This document shows, piece after piece, positions 40,223 through 40,322 of a DNA stretch of 40,322 nucleotides. Source of the stretch: Bacteroidales bacterium (GTDB taxonomy: Bacteria > Bacteroidota > Bacteroidia > Bacteroidales > B18-G4). Both the position numbers and the translations under genes were made by a program. Positions within the stretch are counted from its first letter, which is position 1. Every line of letters starts with the position of its first letter. The stretch lies in NCBI GenBank assembly GCA_023145125.1, contig JAGLEK010000089.1:1-40322 (forward strand). Reading direction: 5' to 3'. The notes below the pieces were generated by a model. That model was not told where the DNA came from. It did no database searches and saw only the letters and a program-made list of their open reading frames with translations.

Positions 40223-40246
40223 GGGTGGATGGGTTTAGGTTAATTA

Positions 40247-40254
40247 CAAAGATA
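40247..40254 (-). promoter_or_regulatory. -7 element for the histone-fold gene (TATCTTTG on the minus strand)
   Basis: The plus-strand bases CAAAGATA read TATCTTTG on the minus strand, 24 bp upstream of the ATG at 40222. The expected -33 position falls inside the neighbouring GGGTTGA array (40262-40289). Confidence 0.5.
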
Positions 40255-40261
40255 GGAAAAA

Positions 40262-40322
40262 GTGTTGAGGGTTGAGGGTTGAGGGTTGAGTGGATATTCG
40301 ATATCCGATATCCGATATCCGA
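40262..40322. repeat. Double heptamer array, GGGTTGA family then TATCCGA family
   Basis: GTGTTGA and three GGGTTGA units (40262-40289) are followed, after a 5-base GTGGA spacer, by TATTCGA and three TATCCGA units (40295-40322) that reach the window end. Two unrelated heptamer families stand side by side. The second probably continues beyond the window. Confidence 0.85.

Noticed and set aside
1..40322. tRNA, rRNA or riboswitch genes
   Set aside because: I looked for cloverleaf ends with CCA-like arms, rRNA signatures and known riboswitch cores in the intergenic regions and saw none. A covariance-model search would be needed to exclude short RNAs.

Overview
The window reads as a chromosomal segment of a Bacteroidota (Bacteroidetes) bacterium, probably of the Bacteroidales type. 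The evidence is a PorZ-like type IX secretion (T9SS) component, T9SS sorting tails on secreted proteins, family-restricted proteins (DUF4837, DUF6249, a TonB-C-tailed VIT/VWA protein), an IspG with a Bacteroidetes-style insertion, many TAnnTTTG promoter -7 elements, and almost no Shine-Dalgarno sequences. I see no rRNA, tRNA, CRISPR array, phage or intact insertion sequence. Most of the content is housekeeping and envelope biology.

Layout. 1-8374: small membrane and acetyltransferase genes, an MltF-like lytic transglycosylase, DUF2147, a divergent choloylglycine-hydrolase-like Ntn protein, uridine kinase, methylmalonyl-CoA epimerase and a large VIT/VWA/TonB-C protein. 8375-11273: an AT-richer patch with a GNAT acetyltransferase and a T9SS-exported beta-propeller protein. 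11337-14569: pgk, then a divergent pair, an aminotransferase overlapping an omega-amidase, which look like a glutamine transaminase/omega-amidase module. 14659-22052: a probable envelope operon (trkA, trkH, GT2, GT9 heptosyltransferase-like, O-antigen ligase, lipid kinase). 22081-22283: a broken DUF1761 gene. 22284-30405: ispG, porZ, recO, lipB, lipA, lysS. 30748-33885: a TPR protein, a 165-bp MITE-like element and a hybrid histidine kinase. 33903-35942: a secreted peptidylarginine deiminase with the complete Porphyromonas PPAD residue set. 36112-39372: tatA, a LysM-containing MltD-like transglycosylase and a DUF4837 lipoprotein. 39503-40222: a lipoprotein and a 66-residue single histone-fold protein.

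How it fits together. A theme is envelope building and export: heptosyltransferase-like and WaaL-like genes for LPS, PorZ for anchoring T9SS cargo to A-LPS, three proteins with T9SS tails, TatA, and two murein transglycosylases.

The most unusual signals are: (1) a bacterial histone-fold protein with an intact RD-clamp pattern; (2) a set of intergenic arrays of unrelated sequence that all share a 7-bp period and often run into stop codons; (3) a PPAD-like enzyme with catalytic and carboxylate-binding residues spaced as in the Porphyromonas enzyme; (4) a MITE-like element with nested inverted repeats; and (5) a choloylglycine-hydrolase-like protein that has lost canonical active-site residues.
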